Assembly (NCBI GenBank): GCA_040222995.1
Contig: JAVKBW010000053.1
Coordinates: 186,001-250,000, forward strand
Reading direction: 5' to 3'
Length of the DNA: 64,000 nt
DNA from: JAVKBW01 sp040222995
GTDB taxonomy: Bacteria > Pseudomonadota > Alphaproteobacteria > UBA8366 > Aestuariispiraceae
Shown here: positions 26,377 to 34,954 of the stretch, piece by piece
How the letters are laid out: each line of letters begins with the position of its first letter
How positions within the stretch are numbered: the stretch's first letter is position 1
Translations under genes and position numbers: made by a program
The notes under the pieces: generated by a model
What the model was told of the DNA's origin: nothing
What the model saw: only the letters and a program-made list of their open reading frames with translations
Database searches by the model: none

Positions 26377-26910
26377 ATGCGTTTTAAGTTAATCAGCCTG
26401 TTAGCGGCATTGGTTCTTGCCTCGGCTTGCGCAAGCGAACCGGAAGAAACCAGTGAAGCGACAAATGTCGGCGCATCCGATGGAAGCACGACCACAACCA
26501 CCACCACCACGCAAGCAGCCGAAGCCCCTGATATCACGCCCGGCAGCGTCAAGGATTTCGTTGTGAATGTCGGCGATCGGGTGTTCTACGATTTCGACAG
26601 AAGCGATATCCGCGCCGATGCGGTGCCGACACTGGAAGGTCAGGCTGCGTTCCTGCGTACCTATCCGTCACTGACTCTGGTGATCGAAGGTCATGCGGAC
26701 GAACGCGGCACGCGTGAATACAACCTGGCGCTCGGCGAACGCCGCGCGAATGCGCACAAGGATTATCTGATCAGCCTTGGCGTTGATCCGGCACGGATCG
26801 AAACCATCTCCTACGGCAAGGAACGGCCGGCGGTTGCGGGTTCGAACGAGTCGGCCTGGGCGCAGAACCGCCGTTCGGTTGTCGCACTTAAGAACGCCCC
26901 GGCCAGCTAA
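26377..26910 (+). CDS. pal: peptidoglycan-associated lipoprotein Pal
   Basis: A 177-residue outer-membrane lipoprotein. The signal peptide ends in the lipobox LASAC (lipid-modified Cys18), then a Ser/Thr-rich linker with eight consecutive threonines, then the OmpA-type peptidoglycan-binding domain with VFYDFDRSDIRADA and EGHADERGTREYNLALGERR. It anchors the Tol complex to the cell wall. The ATG at 26377 begins the lipoprotein signal; the GTG at 26332 would add an unsupported extension. A strong terminator follows. Confidence 0.96.
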   Translation: MRFKLISLLAALVLASACASEPEETSEATNVGASDGSTTTTTTTTQAAEAPDITPGSVKDFVVNVGDRVFYDFDRSDIRADAVPTLEGQAAFLRTYPSLTLVIEGHADERGTREYNLALGERRANAHKDYLISLGVDPARIETISYGKERPAVAGSNESAWAQNRRSVVALKNAPAS

Positions 26911-26930
26911 GGCCAGCAGGCGACAGTTCA

Positions 26931-26968
26931 AAAAGCGGGCCGGCTTGCAGAAGTCGGCCCGCTTTTCT
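26931..26968 (+). terminator. strong rho-independent terminator after pal
   Basis: AAAAGCGGGCCG (26931-26942) pairs with CGGCCCGCTTTT (26955-26966), a 12-bp stem with a 12-base loop that ends in its own T-run. It ends the tol-pal transcript before cpoB. Confidence 0.9.
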
Positions 26969-27108
26969 GTTTGCGGATGACGGCGCCTGCCGCGCCCGTA
27001 TATGCGGCCGATGTATGCGAGATTGCCATTCAGCGTATGCAGGCCTTATTTTTGCCAGATTGATTTGCGATACTGGAATAAATGGACTTGCGGCTTTTTG
27101 AGGATTTC

Positions 27109-28230
27109 ATGTTGGTTTTACCGAAGCGTTCTTTTTTCAATCTTGTCCTGTGCGGCGTTCTTCTGGGGACGGCGGTACCGGCTGCGATGCCGGCATACGC
27201 TCAGGATTCTTCGCTGGCGCAGGAACTTGATCGGATCAGGCGCGACGTCAGGGACCTGCAACGAACGGTCTTTGCCGGCGAAGAGCCGCCGGAAGGCGCT
27301 GTCGACTCGATTGAATCGGCGAATGCTACCGCAATGGCGAGAACCCAGCTCAAGATTCAGGCGCTGGAAAACCGTGTCCGGGATCTGACAGGCCAGATTG
27401 AGGAAGTCCGCTTTCATGTCGATTCCGTGACGACACGGCTCGACAAGCTGATTTCGGATGTCGACTACCGGCTTCAGGCGCTGGAAAGCGGCACGGCCAC
27501 ATCCGGCGCTCAGACCGGTCAGTCGCAATTCGGCCAATCCCGGGTGGGGCAGGCGTCGGTGACGCAGACCGACGGCCAGGGAACGACCATCATTTCCTCG
27601 ACAGGCGAGCAGGTGGAACAGATCGATTCCCTGCAGCCGGGCCAGCAGTCGCTCGGCCAGTTGTCGGCAAACGCGTCCGGACAGATCGCCGCCAGCCAGA
27701 ACACCGCGCAGACCAGCATCGAAAGCTCGGCCTTCCAGCAACAGGCTGACGTGGCAGACGAGCCGCGGGCCGTCCCGGTTACCGGCTCGGTGGTCGAAGG
27801 CAACCAGCAATCAGCAGCGCTGGCGCTGGGCGAACTGCCGGAAGGCTCGCCGAAGGAACAGTACGATTATGCCTTCAACCTGCTGCGGGACCGCAATTTC
27901 CCGGCGGCGGAAGCGGCGCTGAAAACCTTCCTCGCACAGAATGAATCGGGGCCTCTTGCCGCCAATGCGATGTACTGGCTGGGCGAGTCGCACTACGCAC
28001 GGCAGGATTTCCGGTCTGCGGCCGCGGTGTTCGTCGACGCCTATACGGATTTCCCGAACGGGTCGAAAGCGTCGCATTCCCTGCTCAAGCTCGGCATGTC
28101 GCTTGGGGCGCTCGGTAAAACCAAGGAAGCCTGTATCGCGTTTCAGGAACTGAAAACGAAATTCCCGAATGCCGGCGACCGAGTGCTGAACCGCGCCGAG
28201 ACGGAAGCCGCGAAAGTCGGCTGTTCCTGA
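27109..28230 (+). CDS. cpoB: Tol-Pal coordination protein CpoB (YbgF)
   Basis: A 373-residue periplasmic protein. A signal peptide (to about residue 30, ...PAYAQ) is followed by an N-terminal coiled coil (LAQELDRIRRDVRDLQRTV and QIEEVRFHVDSVTTRLDKL). A long Gln/Ser/Thr-rich linker of about 100 residues comes next, then a C-terminal TPR domain (YDYAFNLLRDRNFPAAEAALKTF, then NAMYWLGESHYAR). CpoB couples Tol energy to septal peptidoglycan synthesis. The ATG at 27109 has GAGG upstream and starts the signal peptide directly. It sits after the pal terminator, so it has its own promoter. Confidence 0.92.
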   Translation: MLVLPKRSFFNLVLCGVLLGTAVPAAMPAYAQDSSLAQELDRIRRDVRDLQRTVFAGEEPPEGAVDSIESANATAMARTQLKIQALENRVRDLTGQIEEVRFHVDSVTTRLDKLISDVDYRLQALESGTATSGAQTGQSQFGQSRVGQASVTQTDGQGTTIISSTGEQVEQIDSLQPGQQSLGQLSANASGQIAASQNTAQTSIESSAFQQQADVADEPRAVPVTGSVVEGNQQSAALALGELPEGSPKEQYDYAFNLLRDRNFPAAEAALKTFLAQNESGPLAANAMYWLGESHYARQDFRSAAAVFVDAYTDFPNGSKASHSLLKLGMSLGALGKTKEACIAFQELKTKFPNAGDRVLNRAETEAAKVGCS

Positions 28231-28259
28231 CTCGGCCTCGCAACGATTGGCTAACCCAC

Positions 28260-29585
28260 ATGGACACGGCCATCTCTGCATCCGAATTCGAAACGCTGGC
28301 GGCGGCGGTGCCGCCGGACCGGTACGACCGCGTGGCAGTCGCCTGTTCCGGCGGTCCGGACAGTATGGCGCTGGTCTGTCTGCTGCACGGTCTCGTCAAG
28401 ACGAAAGGCGGTGCGCTGACGGCCCTGACCGTTGATCACGGATTGCGGCCTGAATCGGCGGCAGAAGCCGCCCGTGTTTCATCCTGGCTGGACGGCTGCG
28501 GCGTCAATTCGGTTGTGCTGACATCCGATCGGCAAAAGCCCGCGTCTAATATCCAGATGGAAGCCCGTGACCTTCGCTATCGCCTGATGACGGACTGGTG
28601 CCGGGAACAGGGCGTCGATTTTCTTTTTCTCGCGCATCATCTGGACGATCAGGCGGAAACCTTTTTGCTGCGGCTTGCGCGCGGCAGCGGCGTCGATGGA
28701 CTGGCGGCGATGCAGCCGGTGGCGCAGCGCGGCGGGGTGACCCTGGTGCGGCCGCTTCTGGCTGTTCCAAAAGCCCGGCTTCGCGCGACACTCGACAGCG
28801 CCGGGTGGCCGCATGTAACAGACCCGTCCAATCGCAACGACGATTTCGCCCGGGTCAGAATCCGCGCCCTGATGCCGGCGCTGGCGCGGGAAGGGCTGGA
28901 TGCCCGGCGGCTGGCCGGAACCGCCGACCGCATGGCGTCGGCGACGCCGGTGCTTGACGACGCGGCGGCCGGTCTGATGAAAGCTGCGGTGACCCTTCAC
29001 CCGCAAGGTTATGCGACAGTCAGCACGCCGGCGCTGCTCGACGCGCGTGAAGAAACCGCGCTGCGCCTGTTGTCGCAGCTTCTGAGCCGCATCGGCGGGT
29101 CTTTCTACCCGCCACGGTTCGACCGGGTGCAGCGGCTTCTCGCTGCTTTGCGGGACGGTTCGTTCGGCGCCGGACGAACGGCCGGCGGATGCCGTCTCAT
29201 GAGAAAAGACGGGTCGACCGGCCCGGCGCTGCTGATCTGCCGTGAAACCGCCGCCATCGGCAGCCAGCCGGCGCGGCAGGGTGCGCAGGTATGGGACGGA
29301 CGCTTCGAGCTGCATCTGTCGGGCGATGTCCGCAGGGCGGTAATCGCGCCGCTGGGTGTCGACGGTTGGCGCGATGTCGGCCTTCTGTCGCCCGGAAACC
29401 GTAAGAATCCGGTCGGGCCATCGCCGGTCAGGCGCGGACTTCCGGGTCTCTGGGTCGATGGCAGACTGGCCGCAGCCCCGAGCCTGGGCGTCGCCAATCC
29501 GGACATCAGCGCCCCGACTGTGGTAAACTGCGCCCTTGCGCCGCGCCTAAATGCACTCGCCGGGCCTTTTCATTGGCGGTCTTGA
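28260..29585 (+). CDS. tilS: tRNA(Ile)-lysidine synthase TilS
   Basis: A 441-residue PP-loop ATPase with ACSGGPDSMALV (about residues 28-39), DHGLRPESAAEA, and LAHHLDDQAETFLLRLARGSG, all diagnostic for TilS. It modifies cytidine-34 of the CAU-anticodon isoleucine tRNA to lysidine so that AUA is read correctly. It lies between cpoB and ftsH, the conserved alphaproteobacterial order. The C-terminal domain is Arg/Gly-rich and less conserved. Confidence 0.94.
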   Translation: MDTAISASEFETLAAAVPPDRYDRVAVACSGGPDSMALVCLLHGLVKTKGGALTALTVDHGLRPESAAEAARVSSWLDGCGVNSVVLTSDRQKPASNIQMEARDLRYRLMTDWCREQGVDFLFLAHHLDDQAETFLLRLARGSGVDGLAAMQPVAQRGGVTLVRPLLAVPKARLRATLDSAGWPHVTDPSNRNDDFARVRIRALMPALAREGLDARRLAGTADRMASATPVLDDAAAGLMKAAVTLHPQGYATVSTPALLDAREETALRLLSQLLSRIGGSFYPPRFDRVQRLLAALRDGSFGAGRTAGGCRLMRKDGSTGPALLICRETAAIGSQPARQGAQVWDGRFELHLSGDVRRAVIAPLGVDGWRDVGLLSPGNRKNPVGPSPVRRGLPGLWVDGRLAAAPSLGVANPDISAPTVVNCALAPRLNALAGPFHWRS

Positions 29586-29731
29586 GCACTATCTAACGTA
29601 TCAGGGAACCGGCAATTGGCTAAAATGCGGTCTGGCGAATCTGGACGGGGCCGTAAAAAAAACGTCTAATGCCTGGAAATGACAGACTGCGCCGTGTTTT
29701 CAGGCGACAATGAGGAAAGGTTGAGAGCCCC

Positions 29732-31648
29732 GTGAACTTCTTCGGCAAGCATATTGGGTTGTGGCTCGTCATCGGCGTTCTGCTGGTGTTGTTGTTCAAC
29801 ATGTTTCAGACCAACACGCAGCGCGTTCGAAACGAAAGCATTCCGTATTCCGAATTCATCGCCAACGTACAGTCGGGCAATGTCTCGGATGTCGTCATCA
29901 AGGGCCCTAATATCGTCGGTCACCTGAAGGGCGGCAACACCTTCGCCACGTATGCGCCGAATGACCCGAACCTGGTAGAGAAGCTGACCGATAACGGCGT
30001 CGGCGTAACCGCCGCGCCGCCGGATTCGAACTCGCCATCCTTCCTCAGCATATTCATAAGCTGGTTCCCGATGCTGCTGCTGATCGCGGTATGGATATTC
30101 TTCATGCGACAGATGCAGGGCGGCGGCGGCAAGGCGATGGGTTTCGGGAAATCGAAAGCCAAATTGCTGACTGAAAAATCCGGGCGTGTGACTTTTGAAG
30201 ACGTCGCCGGGATCGACGAAGCCAAGGCCGAACTGGAAGAGGTTGTCGAATTCCTGAAAGACCCGCAAAAATTCCAGCGCCTCGGCGGCAAAATCCCGAA
30301 AGGCGTGCTGCTGGTCGGGCCTCCCGGTACGGGTAAGACGCTGACCGCCCGCGCGGTTGCCGGCGAAGCGAATGTTCCGTTCTTCACGATTTCCGGTTCC
30401 GACTTCGTTGAAATGTTCGTCGGTGTCGGCGCAAGCCGTGTCCGCGACATGTTCGAACAGGGCAAGAAAAACGCGCCCTGCATCATCTTCATCGACGAAA
30501 TCGATGCTGTCGGTCGTCATCGCGGCGCCGGCCTCGGCGGCGGCAACGACGAACGCGAACAGACGCTGAACCAGTTGCTGGTCGAAATGGACGGCTTCGA
30601 AGCCAATGAAGGCGTGATCCTGATCGCCGCCACCAACCGTCCCGATGTCCTCGACCCCGCCTTGCTTCGGCCTGGCCGTTTCGACCGTCAGGTCGTGGTG
30701 CCGAACCCGGATATCGTGGGACGGGAAAAGATTCTCCGCGTTCACATGCGCAAGGTGCCGCTGGCGCCGGATGTCGATGCAAAAACCATCGCCCGCGGCA
30801 CGCCCGGTTTCTCCGGCGCCGATCTGGCGAATCTCGTCAACGAAGCGGCTCTGCTGGCGGCCCGCCGGAATCGCCGCGTGGTCTCGATGGCCGAACTTGA
30901 AGACGCCAAGGACAAGGTGATGATGGGGGCCGAACGCCGGTCCATGGCGATGACGGACGACGAAAAGAAACTGACGGCCTATCACGAAGCCGGCCATGCG
31001 CTGGTCGGCCTGTTCGTCAGCCATCACGACCCGCTGCACAAGGTTACGATCATTCCGCGCGGCCGGGCGCTAGGCGTTACGATGAGCCTGCCCGAACGGG
31101 ACAAGCTGTCGCAAAGCGAGATCGAGCTGAAAGGCCGGATGGCCTCGCTGTTCGGCGGCCGGATCGCCGAGGAGCTGATTTTCGGCAAGGAGAACATCAC
31201 CACCGGCGCGGCGCATGATATCCAGCAGGCCACCAAACTGGCCCGTGCGATGGTCACGCAGTTCGGCTACAGCGATAAACTGGGGCCATTGCAGTATTCC
31301 GAAGACGAACAGGAAGTGTTCCTCGGTCACCAGGTGACGCAGCGCAAGAACACGTCCGATGCGACGGCGCAGTTGATTGACGAGGAAATCCGCCGGTTCG
31401 TCGAGGAAGGCGAGCGCGAGGCCCGTGAAATCCTGACCGAGCATCTCGATGACCTGCACAAGGTGGCGCTGGCGTTGCTGGAATACGAAACGCTGTCCGG
31501 CGACGAGGTTCGCGCCCTGTTGCGCGGCGAGTCGATTGTCCGCCCGGATGAAACGACACCCACCGATACCGATACCGGCGGCCGGTCGTCGGTGCCGACA
31601 GCGGGCGGCATCCACCGCCCCGGACCGGAACCCGGACCGGCGGAATAA
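29732..31648 (+). CDS. ftsH: ATP-dependent zinc metalloprotease FtsH
   Basis: A 638-residue membrane AAA protease. Membrane helices lie near residues 7-25 and 105-125 with a periplasmic domain between. Walker A is GPPGTGKT at 196-203, Walker B IIFIDEIDAVG, and the zinc site HEAGH at 418-422. It degrades membrane proteins and regulators such as LpxC and RpoH. The GTG start at 29732 has AAGG and GAGAG upstream and begins the first helix appropriately. The C-terminal tail is Pro/Thr/Gly-rich. Confidence 0.97.
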   Translation: MNFFGKHIGLWLVIGVLLVLLFNMFQTNTQRVRNESIPYSEFIANVQSGNVSDVVIKGPNIVGHLKGGNTFATYAPNDPNLVEKLTDNGVGVTAAPPDSNSPSFLSIFISWFPMLLLIAVWIFFMRQMQGGGGKAMGFGKSKAKLLTEKSGRVTFEDVAGIDEAKAELEEVVEFLKDPQKFQRLGGKIPKGVLLVGPPGTGKTLTARAVAGEANVPFFTISGSDFVEMFVGVGASRVRDMFEQGKKNAPCIIFIDEIDAVGRHRGAGLGGGNDEREQTLNQLLVEMDGFEANEGVILIAATNRPDVLDPALLRPGRFDRQVVVPNPDIVGREKILRVHMRKVPLAPDVDAKTIARGTPGFSGADLANLVNEAALLAARRNRRVVSMAELEDAKDKVMMGAERRSMAMTDDEKKLTAYHEAGHALVGLFVSHHDPLHKVTIIPRGRALGVTMSLPERDKLSQSEIELKGRMASLFGGRIAEELIFGKENITTGAAHDIQQATKLARAMVTQFGYSDKLGPLQYSEDEQEVFLGHQVTQRKNTSDATAQLIDEEIRRFVEEGEREAREILTEHLDDLHKVALALLEYETLSGDEVRALLRGESIVRPDETTPTDTDTGGRSSVPTAGGIHRPGPEPGPAE

Positions 31649-31723
31649 CAGGATAAGACGACAGGACATAAAACCGGTGTCGGCCAACCAGCCGGCGCCG
31701 GTTTCCGATTCAAGGGGGAAGGA

Positions 31724-32011
31724 ATGAAAGGATACTGGTTCGTCGTCAGCGGCGGCATAACGGATGCCGAGGCGCGGCAGGAATATGGCCGGCTCTGGAA
31801 ACCGATTGCCGAGAAATACAAGGCGAAGATCAACCCGATGGCAGAACCGGTGATGATGCCGGAAGTTCATGGTACCGAAAGGGTCGTCGTCGTCGAGTTC
31901 CCCTCCCTCGCCGATGCAAAAGCGTGCTATGAGGACCCGGCCTATCAGGAAGCCAAGGAATTCGCTATCAAGGCGTCGCAGCGGGAACTCTTTATCTTCG
32001 AAGCGGGATAA
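31724..32011 (+). CDS. DUF1330 domain protein
   Basis: A 95-residue ferredoxin-like alpha/beta protein of the DUF1330 family (MKGYWFVV, then VVVVEFPSLADAKACYEDPAYQEA), typical full length. Function is unknown; the fold is that of dimeric alpha-beta-barrel proteins. A GGGGGAAGG site precedes the ATG. It occupies the interval between ftsH and glmM where folP (dihydropteroate synthase) is found in many related genomes. Confidence 0.85.
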   Translation: MKGYWFVVSGGITDAEARQEYGRLWKPIAEKYKAKINPMAEPVMMPEVHGTERVVVVEFPSLADAKACYEDPAYQEAKEFAIKASQRELFIFEAG

Positions 32012-32082
32012 GGCCTGCTTGTCCGCTAAAGCCGATTCGGGGTACGACACTGCTGGGGCACAGCGAGCGGGCGAGTAATTTT

Positions 32083-33420
32083 ATGAGCAGAAAGTATTTC
32101 GGCACGGACGGCATGCGGGGAACGGCGAATTCGTCGCCGATTACGCCGGATGTGGTGTTGCGCCTGGCCATGGCGGCGGCGCAGCAGTTCCGGCGCGGCA
32201 ACCATCGCCACCGGGTGGTGATCGGCAAGGACACGCGCCTGTCGGGCTACATGCTGGAACCGGCCCTGACCTCCGGCTTCATCTCGATGGGCATGGACGT
32301 AATTATCGTCGGCCCGATGCCGACACCGGCCATCGGCATGCTGACAACCTCGTTACGGGCCGATCTGGGCGTCATGATCTCGGCCTCGCATAATCCGTTC
32401 GAGGATAACGGCATCAAGCTGTTCGGCCCGGACGGATTCAAGCTGTCGGACGAGGTCGAAACCCGTATTGAAACCATGATGGACAACGGGCCGTTCGACC
32501 TGTCGCCGCCGGATTCGCTGGGCCGGGCGATGCGGCTGGATGATGCGCAGGGCCGCTATATCGAATTCGTGAAACGCACCTTTCCAACCGATCTGCGGCT
32601 CGACGGCCTGACCATCGTCGTCGACTGCGCCCATGGCGCGGCCTACAAGGTCGCCCCGACGGTACTGTACGAACTTGGCGCGCATGTCGTGCCGCTGGCC
32701 GTCGAACCGAACGGCAAGAACATCAACCGGGAATGCGGTGCGACCAATGTCGGCGCGATGCGTGAACAGGTCGTGGCGCACGGCGCGGATCTGGGGATTG
32801 CGCTGGACGGCGATGCCGACCGGGTAATCATCGCGGATGAAACGGGCGCGATTGTCGATGGCGATCAGGTGATGGGGCTGATCGCCCATTCCTGGGCCGA
32901 CTCCGGCATTCTGAGAGGCGGGCTGGTGGCGACCGTCATGTCCAATCTGGGGCTGGAACGGTATCTCGGCGATCGCAATATCGGTTTTGCCCGCGCCGCC
33001 GTTGGCGACCGTTACGTCGTGGAGAAGATGCGGGCGGACGGATGGAATCTGGGTGGCGAACAATCCGGCCATATCATCCTGACCGACTACGCGACGACCG
33101 GCGACGGCATACTGGCGGCATTGCAGGCGATTGCCGTGATGGTGCGCCGCAATCAGCCTATGAGCAAGGTCGGCAAGGTGTTCGAACAGGTGCCGCAACT
33201 GCTGAAGAATGTGCGGTACAACGGCGGCAAGCCGCTGGAAAACGATAGCGTTCAGAAGGCCATCGCCGACGGCCAGTCGCGCCTCGGTACGTCGGGCCGT
33301 CTGGTTATTCGCGCGTCCGGCACCGAACCGCTGATCCGGGTCATGGCGGAAGGCGACGACGAAGCGCTTGTCGAAACTGTTGTCGATGACATTGTCGATG
33401 CGGTGGAGAACGCCGCCTGA
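32083..33420 (+). CDS. glmM: phosphoglucosamine mutase
   Basis: A 445-residue alpha-D-phosphohexomutase converting glucosamine-6-phosphate to glucosamine-1-phosphate for peptidoglycan and LPS synthesis. The N-terminus RKYFGTDGMRGTAN, the phosphoserine loop ISASHNPFEDNGIKLF (catalytic Ser102), the metal-binding DGDADR loop and the C-terminal phosphate-binding IRASGTEPLIRVM are all intact. Length is standard. Confidence 0.97.
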   Translation: MSRKYFGTDGMRGTANSSPITPDVVLRLAMAAAQQFRRGNHRHRVVIGKDTRLSGYMLEPALTSGFISMGMDVIIVGPMPTPAIGMLTTSLRADLGVMISASHNPFEDNGIKLFGPDGFKLSDEVETRIETMMDNGPFDLSPPDSLGRAMRLDDAQGRYIEFVKRTFPTDLRLDGLTIVVDCAHGAAYKVAPTVLYELGAHVVPLAVEPNGKNINRECGATNVGAMREQVVAHGADLGIALDGDADRVIIADETGAIVDGDQVMGLIAHSWADSGILRGGLVATVMSNLGLERYLGDRNIGFARAAVGDRYVVEKMRADGWNLGGEQSGHIILTDYATTGDGILAALQAIAVMVRRNQPMSKVGKVFEQVPQLLKNVRYNGGKPLENDSVQKAIADGQSRLGTSGRLVIRASGTEPLIRVMAEGDDEALVETVVDDIVDAVENAA

Positions 33421-33656
33421 CAGGGCGTTTCGCCAACGCCGCAAGCGGTTTTATCGGCATAAAATCACAAAACACTTGTATTTCAGGCAAGTCGGCCCCA
33501 TTTTCGTTGTGTCGAAATTGCCGAACCGCTGAGTTTTCTCGCGTTCCTTTCTTGAACGTGCATGTGACACGCTTTTCTACAAAATCGATTTAGTTTCCGC
33601 AGCCGAAAATTGGGTGCGGGTGTCACCATGCCGACTGTCCAGGAAAGGACAAAGCA
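33421..33656 (+). promoter_or_regulatory. structured 5' leader of the cold-shock gene
   Basis: Two arms, GCATGTGACAC (33560-33570) and GTGTCACCATGC (33620-33631), can form an 11-bp stem with one bulged G, closing about 25 bases before the cspA start. Long structured leaders that refold with temperature are known for cspA-type mRNAs. A small GGCGTT/AACGCC hairpin at 33424-33440 just after glmM may be a weak terminator. No promoter can be placed confidently. Confidence 0.55.
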
Positions 33657-33866
33657 ATGACCATAGGAACCGTAAAATTCTATAACGATCAAAAAGGCTT
33701 CGGCTTTATTCAGCCCGATGGCGGCGACAAGGACGTTTTCGTCCACGCAACGTCGCTTGAACGCGCTGGCATTAACGGTCTTCGGGAAGGTCAGAAGGTT
33801 TCGTTTGAAACCGAAATGAATTCCCGGTCCGGCAAGATCGCCGTATCGACGATCGAACTGACCTGA
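33657..33866 (+). CDS. CspA-family cold-shock protein
   Basis: A 69-residue single cold-shock domain with both RNA-binding motifs, KGFGFI (RNP1, about residues 13-18) and VFVHA (RNP2, about 27-31). It binds single-stranded RNA/DNA as a chaperone. The start follows a GGAAAGGAC ribosome site. The structured leader suggests post-transcriptional, temperature-dependent control. Confidence 0.95.
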   Translation: MTIGTVKFYNDQKGFGFIQPDGGDKDVFVHATSLERAGINGLREGQKVSFETEMNSRSGKIAVSTIELT

Positions 33867-33874
33867 CGCTGCAT

Positions 33875-33900
33875 CTGCCGCTGGTTCAAACCGGCGGCAG
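33875..33900 (+). terminator. hairpin after the cold-shock gene
   Basis: CTGCCGCTGGTT (33875-33886) pairs with AACCGGCGGCAG (33889-33900) with one mismatch around a tiny loop. There is no T-run, so it may partly terminate or protect the cspA message while allowing read-through to the small gene after it. Confidence 0.6.
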
Positions 33901-33934
33901 GCACGTTCTGATCAGTGAGCCACTAGAGGTATAG

Positions 33935-34078
33935 ATGCCTGCAAAACCGAACTACAAGTTCGAAAAGAAAGAGCGCGAAAAATCCAAAGCGCTTAAAAAA
34001 GCCGACCGCCAGAAAGAAAAGGCGAGTCGAACATCGGTGGGCAAAGTTGAGCCGACCGACGAAACGGAAACCGATTAA
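33935..34078 (+). CDS. 47-residue Lys/Glu-rich small protein downstream of cspA
   Basis: MPAKPNYKFEKKEREKSKAL followed by a second half rich in Lys, Ser, Glu and Thr, 47 residues in all. AGAGG lies close before the ATG, which supports translation. Small basic proteins starting with a (P)KPNYxFEK motif are recurrent in proteobacteria, sometimes beside cold-shock genes, but have no known function. Likely a mostly disordered or helical nucleic-acid- or ribosome-associated peptide; that is inference from composition and position. Confidence 0.65.
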   Translation: MPAKPNYKFEKKEREKSKALKKADRQKEKASRTSVGKVEPTDETETD

Positions 34079-34157
34079 CCGGTTTCCTCAAGGCTACGGC
34101 CTCCGACATCACTTTTAATCTTTGACGTGATGAACCCTGCTGCAGAACAGGTGTCCC

Positions 34158-34934
34158 ATGCAATTTCAGAAGCGGCTAAAAAGCAGTCCGTTCGCAATTC
34201 TTGCATTTCTAGCCATTACCATTGGCGCTGCGATGCCAGCGGCTGCGCAAAGCAAATCCGCTGTCGTTCCCGAAAATGCCACGGCCAGAACTTTCGGTGG
34301 CGGCTGGGATTGCGATCCGGGATACCGGCAAACCATCGACACCTGTCTGTCAGTCACCGTACCTGAAAATGCTTACCCGACCGGTCGAAGCTGGGGCAAT
34401 GGCTGGGTGTGCGAATGGGGATATCGGGAAGACGGCATGCAGTGCATTCCTGTCGAAATTCCCGACAATGCCCATCTCTATACGGATGGGGCAAACTGGC
34501 GCTGCGACCGGGGATACGCCGCTACCCTCGATTCACGGTGCGAAGCTATCGTGATACCGAAGAATGCCTACCTTAACGCCGCCGGCGACGAATGGGTCTG
34601 CGACAGGGAAATGATAAAATCCGATGCTGAATGCATCGCCCTCGACATTCCTGAAAACGCCTATCGCACCAATCAGAGCTATGGTTCATCCTGGGCCTGC
34701 GAAAGGGGCTTCAGGAAATCAGGCGACGCCTGCAATAAAATTCGTGTACCTGATAATGCTTTCCTGGACGAGAAATCCTATCGTACGGGCTGGTCTTGCG
34801 CGCGCGGATATACGGAAACGGCGGAACAGTGCGACCTTATCGTGCTTCCGGAAAACGCACATCTGGATTATTCGGGAAACGACTGGGAATGCAACGAGCC
34901 GTTTCGCAAGCGCGGCGACAGGTGCAAACTGTAA
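34158..34934 (+). CDS. secreted protein of seven Cys/Trp repeats, unknown function
   Basis: A 258-residue protein with a signal peptide (to about residue 30, ...MPAAAQ) followed by seven tandem repeats of 31-33 residues. The repeat pattern is (V/I)P(E/D/K)NA-x(6-9)-W-x-C-x(2)-GY/F-x(6-8)-C; each unit holds two cysteines, about 14 in all, suggesting one disulfide per repeat in the periplasm or outside. Repeat 4 has lost the GY/F pair. Similar repeats occur in scattered secreted bacterial proteins without known function. No neighbour gives a role. Confidence 0.8.
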   Translation: MQFQKRLKSSPFAILAFLAITIGAAMPAAAQSKSAVVPENATARTFGGGWDCDPGYRQTIDTCLSVTVPENAYPTGRSWGNGWVCEWGYREDGMQCIPVEIPDNAHLYTDGANWRCDRGYAATLDSRCEAIVIPKNAYLNAAGDEWVCDREMIKSDAECIALDIPENAYRTNQSYGSSWACERGFRKSGDACNKIRVPDNAFLDEKSYRTGWSCARGYTETAEQCDLIVLPENAHLDYSGNDWECNEPFRKRGDRCKL

Positions 34935-34954
34935 GCCTGATTTCGGCAAACAAT

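Noticed and set aside
31070..32050. 326-residue minus-strand open frame
   Set aside because: Antisense to the ftsH end and the DUF1330 gene, both firmly identified.
33880..33895. GGTTCAAACC considered as a tRNA T-arm
   Set aside because: It is the loop of the hairpin after cspA; no acceptor, D or anticodon arms surround it.
34240..34930. Periodic sequence in the repeat protein considered as a CRISPR array
   Set aside because: Similarity is at the protein level only; DNA copies are diverged and no cas genes are present.
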